A DNA stretch of 64,000 nucleotides from Ascaphus truei (GCA_036426205.1 CM071568.1:304296836-304360835); one strand, 5' to 3'; counted from the stretch's first letter, positions 1 through 11,516 are shown. The notes: generated from the sequence alone by a model not told the origin. Numbers and translations: made by a program.

Positions 1-570
1 GGCTCCCAAGCAAGGTGCGGGGAGTTATCCCTGGTGAGTGAAGAGAGAGACAAACTCTGTATCTGTGCTCAAGGATATTCTCCAAACTGTTGAAATAACC
101 AATAGATAATCATAATGTCCAGTCCACGTAATAGCAGAAGAAGTAAGGGCTTGCTTGTGAGGGTAGTCAAATAATGCTCTAATTTAAAGGGAGGAGGAAC
201 AAAAAGCATAATACTCCTGGATTGATCCCATAGTGGAAATGAATGCACCATGTAATCCCAACGAGGAAAATTACCCCTCCCCACGAATTTGGTGGGGAAT
301 CAGCGCTTACAAGCTGACTTACATCTTTGAAGTATCTGGCGAATCTGTCGTAGCTGTTCCGGGAGTGATTGCACGTCCTCCATGGTGTGTTGAGTGAGGC
401 TATCCGCCCACACGCCGCCGGCTGGCGTGTGCGACCCCTCACTTACGGAGAAGTCCCGGCGCAGGAGCAGTTACAGCTGTAGAGAGGGGATACTCTCAAA
501 TATATCCACCGCTTGCCTGTATCATCTATCTGCTGAGTGGGCATTTGAACCATTGCTGCAGTGTGCCGAC
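1..570 (-). repeat. Penelope-type terminal (pLTR-like) fragment
   Basis: No gene is supported here. The stretch around 470-530, read on the reverse strand, resembles 28855-28915 and 54455-54510: all share a 'gtggatat...atcccctctc' core. Those two sites lie beside PLE coding regions, so this is inferred to be a piece of PLE terminal repeat. The short reading frames have no family features. Confidence 0.4.
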
Positions 571-573
571 CTG

Positions 574-735
574 ACCTAATTCCATTGTCCAATATTCTTT
601 TATTATTTTTCTTATGTTCCATGATATGTTTTATGAAATGTTTTTAATTTTATTTTTCACCTGTTGATCTCTCAGCTGATTGTTATTTGTATTACATGTT
701 GTCTGTCCATTCACCATACAGTATTATGCTATGTG
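574..735. repeat. Dispersed repeat, first copy
   Basis: An AT-rich stretch starting 'cctaattccattgtccaat' is repeated nearly identically at 2335-2515, on the far side of the hAT-like element. The second copy carries a short internal duplication. No coding potential was seen, and 736-1112 also holds nothing I can name. Confidence 0.6.
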
Positions 736-1112
736 CTACACCGCCTGGAGCCATTTCCTGATCTACCAACAGGCTTGGTTTTTATATCCTTTTTTGTTAT
801 TAGTAGGCGCCACAGATACATATTTTTCTTCTATGTAATCCCAACGAGCTTTTAACTGAATGAACAATCACTCCCCTGGGGCTAGAGCCAGACAAACACC
901 CATAGAGTATGTAGCGGGGTTATATACCCGTGCCAGGCTTATTGCGGGTAGCGGGGGTGGGTAAAGGTGGTATTTGGCCCTGGGTGGGTGTTTAGGCCTT
1001 GCCAGGGGGTTGCGGGATGACTTAACCTCTTCTTTAACTTAGCGGTTAATACCGCTAAGGTAATGAAGGGGTCAACCCCTCCCGCTACCCCCCCACCCGG
1101 TAGGCCTAAACA

Positions 1113-1656
1113 TAGGGTGACCATTCGTACCGGTTTTACTGGTACAGTCCCGTTTTTTTGTGGCCTGTCCCGTTTTAAGTCTGTCCCGGTTTTTGTCCCT
1201 GGTCCCGGTATCGCGGGGCAGCGGCGGTGAGGAGAATGCGGCGGCCGGTAAGTATTGTCTATGTGCAATGTGTGTGTGAATGCTGCTGGGGGGACTGAAT
1301 GCAGGAGAATGCCGGGGGCGGGACTTAAAATGCCAGCCGGCCCGCAGGGGATTGGTCGCAGCATGTCAGAGGAAGCCGGGGGCGGGACTTCCGCTTTGTG
1401 AAGCGCACACGTGACTGACTGCCTTCCCGCTCCCGGCTTCCCTGTGTGCGGTGAGTGTCCCCCTTCTGTCCCGGGTCCCAGCCAGCAATAGGAGGTGGTA
1501 GCGGGGGTGCGCCTGCCGTGCCCTTGCCCCCCGGCGCGCGCTTGCCTTTGCCCCCCGGCGTGTGCGCCTACCCTTGCCCCCCGGCGCTCACTTCCCCCCC
1601 GTCCACTTGGTGCGGGAGATAGGCTCGACTCTAGATCAGTGCATGTGTGTGTGTAT

Positions 1657-1694
<38 letters not shown>

Positions 1695-2334
1695 TAGTGG
1701 GTCTGTGTGTGTGTGTATCAGTGGGTGTGTGTGTATCAGTGGGTGGGTGTATCAGTGGGTGTGTGTGTGTGTATCAGTGGGTGTGTGTGTCAGTGTGTGT
1801 GTGTGTGTGTGTGTGTGTATCAGTGTGTATCCCCCTGTCTCCCTCTCTCTCTCTCTATCTCCCCCTGTCTCCCTCTCTCTCTCTCTCCCCCTGTCTCCCT
1901 CTCTCTCTCTCTCCCCCTGTCTCCCTCACCCTCTATGTCTTATCTTAACTGCCGTATACCTACATTGAAGTAACCTACCCTTCTTTCTTCCAGATCTGAC
2001 TCAAGTTTCACGCGGGAGACATCGGAAGACAGGAAGGGAACACCTCCCCTCCAGTATAGTACCTTGAGAGACTGCGGATCAGGTAAGATCCCAGACGGGA
2101 TTGCTGCTTTAGAAATTGTGAAGAGGGGGCATCCTGACACTGGTTAATGGGTTCAGAATCATTCACATCTGTTTTGTTTTTTTTTTCGATTAGTGAGGTC
2201 ATCCGACGCACGCGCACACACGCACGTAACAAGGACTAATGGTAGTAAAGTATAAGTGTACTACAATAAATAAACTGTTATGTAAAAAAAAAAAATGTGT
2301 CCCGGTTTTTCATTTTCAAAATCTGGTCACCCTA
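1113..2334. mobile_element. hAT-like non-autonomous DNA transposon (about 1.2 kb)
   Basis: The ends are inverted: 'tagggtgacca' at 1113 and 'tggtcaccctA' ending at 2334. Both are followed inward by an 'accgg/cccggttttt' segment. The flanks 1105-1112 (cctaaaca) and 2335-2342 (cctaattc) agree at 5 of 8 positions, as expected for a decayed 8-bp hAT target duplication. No transposase is present. The same terminus recurs at 11083. The interior holds GC-rich sequence and GT and CT microsatellites. Confidence 0.6.
1643..1935. repeat. (GT)n then (CT)n microsatellite tract
   Basis: Long runs of GT with interspersed 'atcagtgg', then CT-rich runs. They produce several long but spurious reading frames made of Cys/Val/Ser/Leu repeats. 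The tract lies inside the hAT-like element. Confidence 0.9.
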
Positions 2335-2515
2335 CCTAATTCCATTGTCCAATATTCTTTTATTATTTTTCTTATGTTCCATGTATGTTTTATGAAATGT
2401 TTTTCATTTTATTTTTCACCTGTTGATCTCTCAGCTGATTGTTATTTGTATTACATGTTGTCTGTATTACATGTTGTCAGTCCATTCACCATACAGTCTT
2501 ATGCTATGTGTTGTG
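2335..2515. repeat. Dispersed repeat, second copy
   Basis: Second copy of the 574-735 repeat, starting directly at the end of the hAT-like element. It carries an extra 'tgtctgtattacatgt' duplication. Confidence 0.6.
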
Positions 2516-2639
2516 TTTTCTCTTTTTAAAGCACTTCCCCTCACCGCATACCCCACACACCGTGTCCATGTATGATACTATTAGTATAGGCTCAGTTCTG
2601 TAGCCACTCGCTCAGTGTTCCTAAAGAGTTTAGCCTAAG

Positions 2640-3490
2640 GTGGGATCAGCGCCTGTTGACCGGTGTTGGTGCACTTGTTGTTAAAGTAACTTCCGGTCAC
2701 GGCGGTGACCGGTACCTCTTTGCAAAGGGTCAGGTGAATCAGCGGTCTGCCTCCTGGGTCTCAATGTCCAGCCGTCTGGTCCCAGACGACTCGCCAGCAA
2801 GCCTGCTCCGCACGCTCGTCCCTTTGTCCCTAGCTGTCTACACAGTAAGGGTGATGCTCGCTACCACTATGGGTGTCCCTGCAGCACAGAAACCTTTGGT
2901 GACTTCAGGGAACACTCCTAGGGGCCTGCGGGGTAGAACTGTCCTATGCAGGCGGGTCACTGACCCCCTGCACCCACACTACCTCTCCCTTCACCTGCAG
3001 CAACTGCACGGCACTCAACCTGGTACCTGCAGCTACACTGCAGACACACTGTGCCATCTTTTCAGCACTGACAAGACTGCACACACACTCACACCTAAGG
3101 GCAAGGTTCCTACCTTAGGGGCCGTCCCTCAGTACCTACCCACTACCTTAACAGGGATTGGGGCCTGCCTGGGATCTGGGGAACCTTACCTGGTGTAGGT
3201 GCCACTTGCTCTCTACACCCTGCCTCCCCCTTCCTGCTTCCAGCTCCAACTGCCAAACGTGGTCCCCGCAACATTGTAGCCTTCCTCCACAGGAGAAGCT
3301 GCAAAACCCTATTTGCTGGCTGGCTGCACGTGATGTGGGTGAAAGGACAATCCCCAGAAGCTGCTGGGAATTGTAGTCCACTCAGGACCTCTGTAGCATT
3401 GGGACCGCGTGCGCTATCTTTACTGCGCACGCGCAATCCTGTAATGGCTACCGCGGGGGTAAGGGGGCTAGGGGGAAGCCTGCTACAAGT
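2640..3490. other. GC-rich interval without a recognisable gene
   Basis: The 2656-3198 frame has an ordinary composition but no recognisable domain, and the opposite strand carries equally long frames. The segment ends in CpG-rich sequence near 3400-3470. It could be LTR or leader sequence of a retroelement; nothing decisive is visible. Confidence 0.3.
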
Positions 3491-3726
3491 ACTAGAATAT
3501 AAACAATGAAAGTACTCACACTGGCAAATTATGCCCATTGATGTCCTGTATTGTGCCTGCAGCTGCAGCATACGTTTGGAGAGCAGTGTCCATAGGGAGG
3601 GCGGCAGGCAGTGCACTGCTGCTGGAATGGGCTGAACAAGTGTGACGGAGGCTGGATCACAGTATAAAATGCAGGCTTTACTGAAGAAAACACATCACAG
3701 TATGTGCAGAGCGCTGTAAGGGGTAA

Positions 3727-3767
3727 ACTCTGACGCGTTTCGGGCTCCCTGCCCTTTGTCAAAGAGT
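3727..3767 (-). ncRNA. Hammerhead-like ribozyme motif (PLE type)
   Basis: Read on the reverse strand: stem I of 5 bp (ACTCT with AGAGT), core TTGACAA plus an extra A, stem II GGGC/GCCC, then GAAACGCGT and C at the cleavage position. Positions 3 and 8 are U and A instead of the usual C and G, so they could still pair. This is the hammerhead layout known from Penelope-like elements. Activity is inferred only. Confidence 0.55.
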
Positions 3768-3775
3768 GACGTCTG

Positions 3776-3992
3776 GCGATATAGTCGGTGCTGTGTGTGT
3801 AATGCCGTCTGGGGATATACTCTGTGCCCGTGTGTGTGTAGTGCTGTCTGGGGATATACTCTGTGCCCGTGTGTGTGTAATGCTGTCTGGGGATATACTC
3901 TGTGCCCGTGTGTGTGTAATGCTGTCTGGGGATATACTCTGTGCCCGTGTGTGTAATGCTGTCTGGGGATATACTCTGTGCACGTGTGTGTA
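3776..3992. repeat. 39-bp minisatellite, about five units
   Basis: Tandem 39-bp units containing 'tctggggatatactctgtgc' with few differences. The unit is 13 codons long, so the repeat is open in several frames on both strands; these frames are not genes. Confidence 0.9.
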
Positions 3993-4019
3993 ATTATACA
4001 AAAAATGCAATGACCCGTC

Positions 4020-4480
4020 GCTTCAGGCTACAACAATACCCCAGTCCAATGATTAGTCCATATGGATATGGAAAGTTCTTTTCAATATTCCAGCTGATGG
4101 AGCGATGGTGATCCAATTGCTAGCTGCTGGTTCCGAACTCCTCCTAGTATGTAATGGACAAAAAGGAAAAGACCATTGCGCAGCCACAAGAATCCATAAA
4201 TAACTCCACAACAGATTAAAGTAATGAATTTACAGACTTGCTGTGTTATTGTTCCTTTGAGACAATCTGTGCTTTTAACCTCTTCTCTTCCAGATATCAC
4301 GAATCCCACGTGTTATATGTCTATCCTCCAGGTTTTCTGTCTGTTCACAGCATTACCACTTGGTCATAGTTCCCATGTGTTCCCAGAAAGGAAATAACAT
4401 GAAAGATGATGGTACAGACTTCCTGTGACGTCAAGGGGAATGGCTGCCTGAGAGATTGGCTCCAGAGCCCCTCCACCTTA
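4020..4480. other. Unassigned PLE-adjacent sequence
   Basis: No coding region of note. Its position next to the hammerhead-like motif at 3727-3767 suggests PLE terminal sequence, but I could not match it to another copy in the window. Confidence 0.25.
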
Positions 4481-4499
4481 TAATCTATAACAATAGCAA

Positions 4500-5150
4500 C
4501 TAAATAAACAAATCCCCCTCAAAACCTACAATCCTGAACCCCTAAGACCAGCTGGGCACAAGAAGTATCTTTTTTGCCGATTTGGAGAGGGGTTGCCGGC
4601 GCTCTGGGAGGCCTCCTGTGAGCCCCGACCCCCGGTAGAAGTCCCCCCCCCCCTGACTCGCAAGAAAAAGTCAGCGGAATCGCCTGGAGGAGCGTGCGGG
4701 AGGTAGGAGAGGCGACGGGGCTAAGCTCCGAGTGTCCCGCGGAGTCAGCTCTTACTGCGGGGCTTGGGGATTCCCCCCCTGTGCGTGCTGCCCCTGAAGT
4801 GCGCCCGCGGCGGCCTCCCGCGGCCCCGAGGGGAAGCCGGAGCTGCAACATCTCCCCGCTGTGGTCCCGATCTCCGCTTGTCCCCCCCCCCCCGAATAAA
4901 TAAAATCAACAAACATACCCCCATTAGGCTATCCCGGCAGGGGAGAGTACCCACTGGCTGCAGGGACTGCGGGACCCACCACGTGGCGGCAGGGGAGGAA
5001 GCGGCCATCTTAAAGCAACACTCCACTGAGGCACCATCTCCCCTTAAAGGGGTATACAGCTGCTTGTCCCAACCATCAATTTTCAACTGCTGCCTGAGCC
5101 TCAGTGTGCCACAACACCCTACCTCCCCAGCAACACAGCGTTGAGCCAAA
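4500..5150. other. CpG-rich interval
   Basis: High GC and CpG content from about 4580 to 4880, with overlapping frames on both strands, as expected by chance in GC-rich DNA. It could be a CpG island or a retroelement 5' leader. No domain was recognised. Confidence 0.35.
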
Positions 5151-5362
5151 TAAATAAATAACTATTCAGCAGCCCCAGAAACACCCCAGAAGCTCATTAT
5201 CTTGAAATCCGTGTAGCGCTGGATCTCTCTCTTTTTTCCTCAGTGTACTTTGGAAATTCCTGGCAGGTACTTCCTTGAACCAGCAGCACCGGTAAACTGT
5301 ATGTATTTGTTTATATATTGTGGTGTGCAGCCTTAACCCCCCTTTACATTGATACTCTGTAA

Positions 5363-6007
5363 TTAGGAGAGCAGGTGAGGGAGAACTAGATGATTAAACT
5401 GACGAGTTTTCATCCCTCTGTAGGCAGCCTGTAGGCGATAGTTGCGGCGCATATACGCCGATAATTTTCTCTTTCCCTTTTTCCTTGGATAAGAGCTTTG
5501 CAGTGCTTCTGAATAATTTGAATGCTTTTCTCCCTTTTCAATACGTTTAGTCCACTTGTGAGAGAATCCTGTTCCTTGCGTACATCTCACAGTTCTGCTC
5601 TCAGAGCCTCCATCTCTTCCTGGCGCTGGCTCTGTGTGCATGAACGCATCCCTCATTACATTTAGGAACTATGCCTTCATTACGTCTAGGGCCTCTACAA
5701 ATCTCGTTGCTAGAGTCCCCATCAGCTTGCCTTTCCCAGGTTTCTTTCTCCTGGTCATCCTGACTATTGGGGTGGAGCAGCGTCTCTGATCCTCTAGCTC
5801 TTGATTTAGTTTCTGGACATTCTCGTGCTCCCTCTCATACTGTTCTGCGGGGACACACTGGGTACTCAGACGCTCATTCCTGAAAGGACACCACTTTGTG
5901 TGGTCAGACACATGACACATTAAACACATTTTTTCCTCCATTTTTGCACTTTCAGGTGTATTCTTCACCCTGACCTCTGGAGGTGCTATTGCGTCAATAC
6001 TTTTCAC
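5363..6007 (-). pseudogene. Unrecognised reverse-strand coding fragment with a CCHC-like knuckle
   Basis: Two reverse-strand frames lie end to end: 5669-6007 (112 aa) and 5363-5656 (97 aa). The first has a small Cys/His cluster (CLMCHVSDHTKWC, near C-x2-C-x4-H-x3-C), then a charged, probably helical stretch (EQYEREHENVQKLNQELEDQ) and a basic tail. The second is basic. The knuckle plus coiled-coil layout suits the nucleic-acid-binding ORF of a retroelement, but I do not recognise the family. The change of frame suggests decay. Confidence 0.3.
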
Positions 6008-6364
6008 ACGTTTCCCTGTGTATGCTGTATGCAGAACTGGTAGTCATACACAGTAGGGACAAACTTTACTCTCAGAGTCTGTACTTTACTTCGGCTGGGC
6101 GGCCATTTTAAATCCCCGCATTTATTTGCAGACCCACATTCTCCACTATAAGTGACAAACGCCACACTTGCATAGCGCTGACAACTGTCTGGGCTCTTAC
6201 CAACACAGTCTTCTTGGGTTTATTTAGAAAAAACACAAGAATAAGAGGTAGCAGTATAGTGCGTAACTCAGACTTCTGCCTGTTTTATTTCGTCCCAGTA
6301 AGGGACTGCAGATTCAATAGATACATGTTGGAGGCACTCGGCCATTAACCTTCAGCGGTTTACT

Positions 6365-6465
6365 CATATCAGTGTCTTAACTCTATGCCCAGGACATCGT
6401 TGAAAACTAGAGGTAACTCTCAATGCAGTACTTCCTGGTAAAATGTTTTATAAATAAATAATAGA
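6365..6465 (+). repeat. LINE 3'-tail repeat
   Basis: Contains 'ctctatgcccaggacat' followed by 'tacttcctggtaaaat' and an ataaa-rich tail. The same module ends repeats near 18000-18085, 20787-20855 and 47368-47412. At 17.8 kb it lies downstream of what looks like the C-terminal coding tail of a CR1/L2-type LINE. Confidence 0.6.
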
Positions 6466-6499
6466 GGAGGCTTACATGAATGCCAAACTCTGTACTCAT

Positions 6500-7360
6500 G
6501 CTGAGTTACTGTCTTATGGTTCGACTGGTTCTAGGAAGGGGGGTTTCAATCAAGGAGACCAGGGAACTCCCGAAGGGTCCAATCCGCTGTTTATTACACG
6601 GCATAGATCAAATCCGCTCAATCATCCAGAAACATCGGGAAGTGCTCACCTTGGAGGAAGACCTTAGAGCCAATTGAACAAGGACCAAAATTTGCATTTA
6701 GAAAGTTTGCCAAGGATTTAGCCTATCTTTCGCCTAGTTTATTTACCTCCAGGTCAGACCGTGTTCATGAATCAAATTTAATACATGTTTTTTTTTTTCA
6801 AATATGGTAAATGTTGTATTTGTTGCTATGCCAATCCTATCAAATCTATTGATATTTACACAGTAAGAAACACACAATTCCAGTTTTTATTCATTGTAAT
6901 TGTAATTTTGTGATTTATTACTTAACCTGCGGTTGTGGTCGAGGATTGGTTGGGCGGACAATCAGACCAGTGAAGGTCAGAATTATGGAGCACATTCGTT
7001 CTATTAAAAAACTAGATCAGATGCTCCCAGTTTTCAAATAGTTTACAAATTGTACTTTGGGAAACTTGTCCACTTTTATTTTTCAGCGATTGAATCTATA
7101 CCTGTCACTACACGAGGGGATTGAATTTATACCTGTCCCTACACGAGGGGATTGAATCTATACCTGTTCCTACACGAGGGGATTGAATCTATACCTGTTC
7201 CTACACGAGTGGAGTTAATGTTTACCTGTTCCTACACGAGGGGGTGATAGAATTAAACAGCTTAATCAGCGTGAGATGTTTTGGACACACTCACTTAATT
7301 CTCTATCCCCTTTTGGGATTAATACAGAATGGGACATAAAACATTTTCTCTAAGCTATAT
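6500..7360 (+). pseudogene. Penelope-like element, C-terminal GIY-YIG endonuclease remnant (copy 1)
   Basis: Around 6905-7030 a plus-strand frame reads VIYYLTCGCGRGLVGRT, then a basic 'RPVKVRIMEHI' segment. This matches the Cys-rich motif and GIY-YIG core of PLE endonucleases. The frame continues into a 31-bp tandem repeat and then gives the usual PLE C-terminal segment (QREMFW, then GINTEWDIKHFL) near 7255-7350. Frameshifts and stops show it is inactive. The nuclease would nick target DNA to prime reverse transcription. Confidence 0.7.
7085..7245 (+). repeat. 31-bp minisatellite inside the PLE endonuclease
   Basis: About five units of 'ctacacgaggggattgaat' plus 'ctatacctgttc'. The array lies between the GIY-YIG core and the C-terminal helix of the PLE. 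A shorter version, with about two units, is at 11517-11575 in the second PLE tail. Confidence 0.85.
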
Positions 7361-7555
7361 TATATTATTCCTTTGCCCATTCTCAGGTTATATAATACTG
7401 TGTGTGTGTGTGTTTCATATACATTTGTTTCTATCATTGAGATACATATGTGTCTCTCTAGTCACATTTGATGAGTAGTATTGTATCCTTACTGTGGCAA
7501 TTTTCTCAGTGTGGTTTATTTATTTAAATCTTATTCATTATGTATATTCCCCTTA

Positions 7556-8012
7556 ACAAAAACACAGAGATGAAGAACCCCTATGTTGGGAGCACTCGGC
7601 GGCTAATGATACTGATGTAAATAGTCAAGAATGGGACCTGATGGGGACAATAGGTCTTAAATATGTATTATGAAATTGAGTTAAAAACAATATTTATTGG
7701 GAGATAACCTCAAATAAAATAAATGGTCCTCAATTTAAATAAATCCTATGTTAATGACGAATTAAAATAAAGGTGGAGGTGGGGTGAAAAGAACCAAAAG
7801 GAATGTATGTTCCTGTTGAAGTCTGGTCTATCTGAATACACTATAACAGGGTGGGTAAGTATGTACACAGTGATATAATTGTATTCAAATGGTAGATACA
7901 GTGTGTGACATGAGCATGTTGCAAAACAGCTCAGTATGTACAAAAACAGCTCCAAACCATATCCATGAATGATAAACTGTATATGTCCAGTGCTGCGAGT
8001 CCGACAAATTGG
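7556..8012 (+). repeat. Left arm of a large inverted repeat
   Basis: About 455 bp that recurs as its reverse complement at 8514-8964 with only scattered differences. It includes PLE terminal sequence. The 500-bp spacer contains two degenerate copies of the inner border (near 8210-8290 and 8451-8540). Confidence 0.85.
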
Positions 8013-8513
8013 GGGGGGGGGGTTTACCTTATAAGCTATCCACGAACGGTACAGGGTGGTACGAGGCGCTGGACGTACTGTCGCAGACATGCTCAGTCTG
8101 CTTCACGTCTAACCACGCAGTGCGCTGCATAGTTTCTTACAACCAGCACAGTATGTATATGGTTTTTACAGTGTGTATATTTGAAGTGTCTTTGACTTTA
8201 GCAGCCCGTTACTTATATTAGTGAGGGCTCTGGGAACAAGCCGTTGTCTGCAAACACCTGGGCAGATATCATTTAGCTGCCTATCTGTTAGACTCGCAGC
8301 TCTGGATATATACAGATGTATTTAGCGAGTGTTTGTACTGAATTTGTCTGAACTGAGCAGACGACTCACCACTTGAGTTACTTACAAACGGCATTACAGT
8401 ATGTGATCTCTACACTTTACTTTACTTGGATCATCAAGTCCTTCAGTTACTTTAGTGAGGGCTCCGGGCACAAGTCGTTGTCATAACACACTTTGGCAGA
8501 TATTACATACCTG

Positions 8514-8964
8514 CCAATTTGTCGGACTCGCAGCACTGGACATATACAGTTTATCATTCATGGATATGGTTTGGAGCTGTTTTTGTACATACTGAGCTGT
8601 TTTGCAACATGCTCATGTCACACACTGTATCTACCATTTGAATACAATTATATCACTGTGTACATACCTACCCGCCTGTTATAGAGTATTCAGATAGACC
8701 AGAATTCAACAGGAACATACATTCCTTTTGGTTCTTTTCACTCCACCTTTATTTTAATTCACCATTAGCACAGGATTTATTTAAATTGAGGACCATTTAT
8801 TTTATTTGAGGTTATCTCCCAATAAATATTGTTTTTAACTCAATTTCATAATACATATTTAAGACCTATTGTCCCCATCAGGTCCCATTCCTGACTATTT
8901 ACATCAGTATCATTAGCCGCCGAGTGCTCCCAACATAGGGGTTCTTCATCTCTGTGTTTTTGTT
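8514..8964 (-). repeat. Right arm of a large inverted repeat
   Basis: Reverse complement of 7556-8012. The poly-G run at 8011-8022 marks the inner end of the left arm and has no counterpart here. Inverted partial terminal repeats are typical of Penelope-like elements. Confidence 0.85.
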
Positions 8965-9446
8965 CTGCATTTCCCCTGGTCGTAGCACCTTTGTCATTGG
9001 CAGTAGCGAGGGTTCCCTCTACCCCTTCTCCTCCCTTTCCCTGGTATATTACCCTTATCAAGATTCAAATTGTTCTTTGCCTTGGTAGTTGAGTTTACAT
9101 TTATTATATGTATATTATTACATGATTATATTATATTATTTGGTGTTATAGTTAATTTAATTAATCTAAGATCATTTTATTCTCTCTACAGCCTATCCAC
9201 TTTTAACTTTGATGCTTTTTCATTTAATTTTTATTGTCCTTATGAGTCTATTTAAGTTTATTGTTATTGTATTTTTTATTGTGGCCTTTTGCTGGATTTC
9301 TCCCCCACAGTTACTGTATACTTCTTTCCATGGTTACATTTTCCCCGGACTGTGTTCCCATGGGACGTTTTTACCTGGGATACAGGTAGGCAGTGTTTCC
9401 GGCGGGGAGTGCCTATAACGTGACACTCTCTAGACTCAGGAAACCA

Positions 9447-9485
9447 CTCTGTGATAAAGCGCCCATGGCGAGAAACGCGTTGGAG
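9447..9485 (+). ncRNA. Hammerhead-like motif (degenerate core)
   Basis: Stem I CTCT with GGAG (one G-U pair), core GTGATAA plus A, stem II CGCC/GGCG closed by 'cat', then GAAACGCGTT. Positions 3 and 8 (G and A) cannot form the usual pair, so activity is doubtful. An identical copy is at 14483-14521. Confidence 0.45.
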
Positions 9486-9764
9486 GTTTCTCTTTTAACT
9501 TAGGCTGTGTCTCAATAAATCTTTTATTTTTTCTACTTTTGCCTCCAGTTCTTCTTTTCTGCAGCGCTACTTTTTTTCTTTGTTTTGAATGTGAGAGGAG
9601 AAGGAAAGGGAGGAGTCAAATATTACACCAAGGCCGCGTGCTTGGGAAATTATATGAATAGTATTTTTGACTGACACAATATGACACAAAATGGAGCAGT
9701 TTAGTTTATGTGGGTCTTATGGCAGAAGATTACATGGGCAGTGTAGTCACTGCATCCCTTAGAT

Positions 9765-9915
9765 TGTAAGCTCTCCAGGGCAGGACTTTCCGTTCCTATT
9801 GTCTGATTGTGTTTGTTGCACTTATTGTATTATAATTCCCTGTACTGTATTGTTTCTGCTGTAAAGTGCTGAGTACACTGCGGGCCTTATATAAATAAAG
9901 ACATACATACATGGG
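9765..9915 (+). repeat. CR1/L2-like LINE 3' end
   Basis: Starts 'ttagattgtaagctctcc' and ends 'ccttatataaataaa' followed by a short catacata run. This is the common vertebrate LINE tail type. It also occurs in the second direct repeat at 14797-14945. Confidence 0.6.
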
Positions 9916-10069
9916 CATCTACAGTATCTTTACACTATAGGTTGCTGTCTGGTTTAGTTGATATTATGAACGCACTAATATGATAGACCAGGAATTCCTT
10001 AACTTTACTTCTCATGGACATTTTCAGTGTTAATTATTTGGAGGATGTACATGTATCCTTTAATAATAC

Positions 10070-11082
10070 AGGGGTGAGCAAACTTTTTACGCCGAGCCCC
10101 CCTTTTCATCTATGAAATTTCTCGGCCCCCCCCCCCCTGCCTGATGTAATCAAATTCATATGATGTCAGCACGTGAGCTGGTTCAGCCAATGAGGAAGAA
10201 CCAGCTTTGTGACGTCCCCGCCATGCCCCCGCCAGGCGTCTACAATCTCCTGCAGCCAAGTTCACAAGTCGCTTGGGCTGCAGGCGTGCGCGCAGGCAGT
10301 ATACTAGTATTGGATCACTGTTTATTTTATTGTTGGCTGGCATCTGGTAATATGTTTTTTTCTGGTGTACAAAGGCAATCCATTTGAGGGGGCATTCATC
10401 CACCTCTTTGCTATCTCCCCCCCCCCCCTTTTCCCCTTCCCCTCCCTTTTTTTCTTCTCTCATTTGCTTTCCCCAGTGTCATCCACTCCTACCTACCAGT
10501 ATTATTTATTTATTTACGTTTTAAATGTTGATCAGGGATCCCCATAACCAAACTCAAGGAGGATACTGATGGATCTCCCCTGCTGATCAATAATCCCAAG
10601 TGACCCCCACTGACCCAAAGAAAAACTCTCAGCCCCCCAAAACTCATCCTCCTCTCAAGCCCCTCAATACTGCCATCTCTGCCTGACCTTCATTCCTCCG
10701 TTTAGCTGGGGGGGGGAAGCGCTCCGTTGATCTCTTCCTGGTCCTGCAGGAGCTCCCTGGAGATAGGTGATCATGAGGCAGGGGCCTGCTTTGGCTCCTC
10801 CAGGAGCTGGAAGACCCTGCTACCAATGGGTGTGAAGCTCATTGGTCTGAAAGGGGAACCACCTCCTCCCCCGCCAGAACTCCCCTCCCCTCTCCCCCAG
10901 CAGCAGCAGACACAGCAAAGCGTGCAGCTGCAGCATCAATCACTCCACGTGCCGGCCAGACCTGCAGCGGGTTTGATGTCACTGCGCTGGGGCATGCTCT
11001 TCCCCTGGCCTCTTTGGAGCCATTTCTCTTCAGCCTCCGTACCTCCACAGCCCCCGCGCACACCATGATATTGGCCGCCAGC
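10070..11082. other. Repeat-derived interval without a gene
   Basis: Starts 'aggggtgagcaaacttttt' with C-rich tracts, resembling the hAT-like 'ggtgggcaaac' repeat type. It continues into GC-rich sequence around 10640-11070. Short frames on both strands lack domain features. Confidence 0.35.
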
Positions 11083-11516
11083 TAGGGTGACCAGGTTTTC
11101 AAAAGTAAAAACCGGGACACATCAAAAAAGTATTTATCACAAATTACATCACTTGAAAATAAATATTATGATATTTGTCTAATAGCGTCCCCATTTATGC
11201 TGTATTATTAATCTCTCTCTCCCTGCCACATCAGGACCTCTCTCCCCTCTTCCACAGTCACACACGCCTCTCCCCCAGTCTCTCCCTCTCCCAGTATTTC
11301 TCACTCGATCTCCAGTGTCTCTCTATCCCTCCCCTCAGTGTCTCTCCCTCCCCCACTCTGTTTCCCTCCCCCAGTGTGTGTCTCTTTCTCCCTCCCCCTA
11401 GTATCTCTCTCACTCCCACCAGTGTCTTTTTCTCACTACCCCCAGTGTCTCTCCCTCGCTCTGTGTTTCTCACTCTCTTTTCCTCCCTCCCCAGTGTCTC
11501 TCTCACTCTCCCTCCC
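11083..11516 (+). mobile_element. Truncated hAT-like element
   Basis: Starts 'tagggtgaccaggttttc' and 'aaaaaccgggacacat', matching one terminus of the element at 1113-2334. It then passes into CT-rich sequence and stops abruptly at the PLE minisatellite. The other end is missing. Confidence 0.55.

Larger units (their letters stand above)
9050..10066 (+). repeat. 1-kb direct repeat, first copy (PLE 3' region)
   Basis: Recurs in the same orientation at 14129-15100 with small differences. It contains the hammerhead-like motif at 9447-9485 and an embedded LINE tail. No coding region. Confidence 0.85.

Noticed and set aside
1495..1973. Three long overlapping plus-strand frames rich in Cys/Val and Ser/Leu/Pro
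   Set aside because: They translate GT and CT microsatellites; all three frames are open because the repeat unit is simple.
3756..4010. Repetitive frames on both strands (13-residue repeats)
   Set aside because: They arise from the 39-bp minisatellite, whose length is a multiple of three; no start context or domain.
7085..7245. CRISPR-like regular array
   Set aside because: Units are directly adjacent without unique spacers, and the genome is vertebrate; it is a minisatellite.
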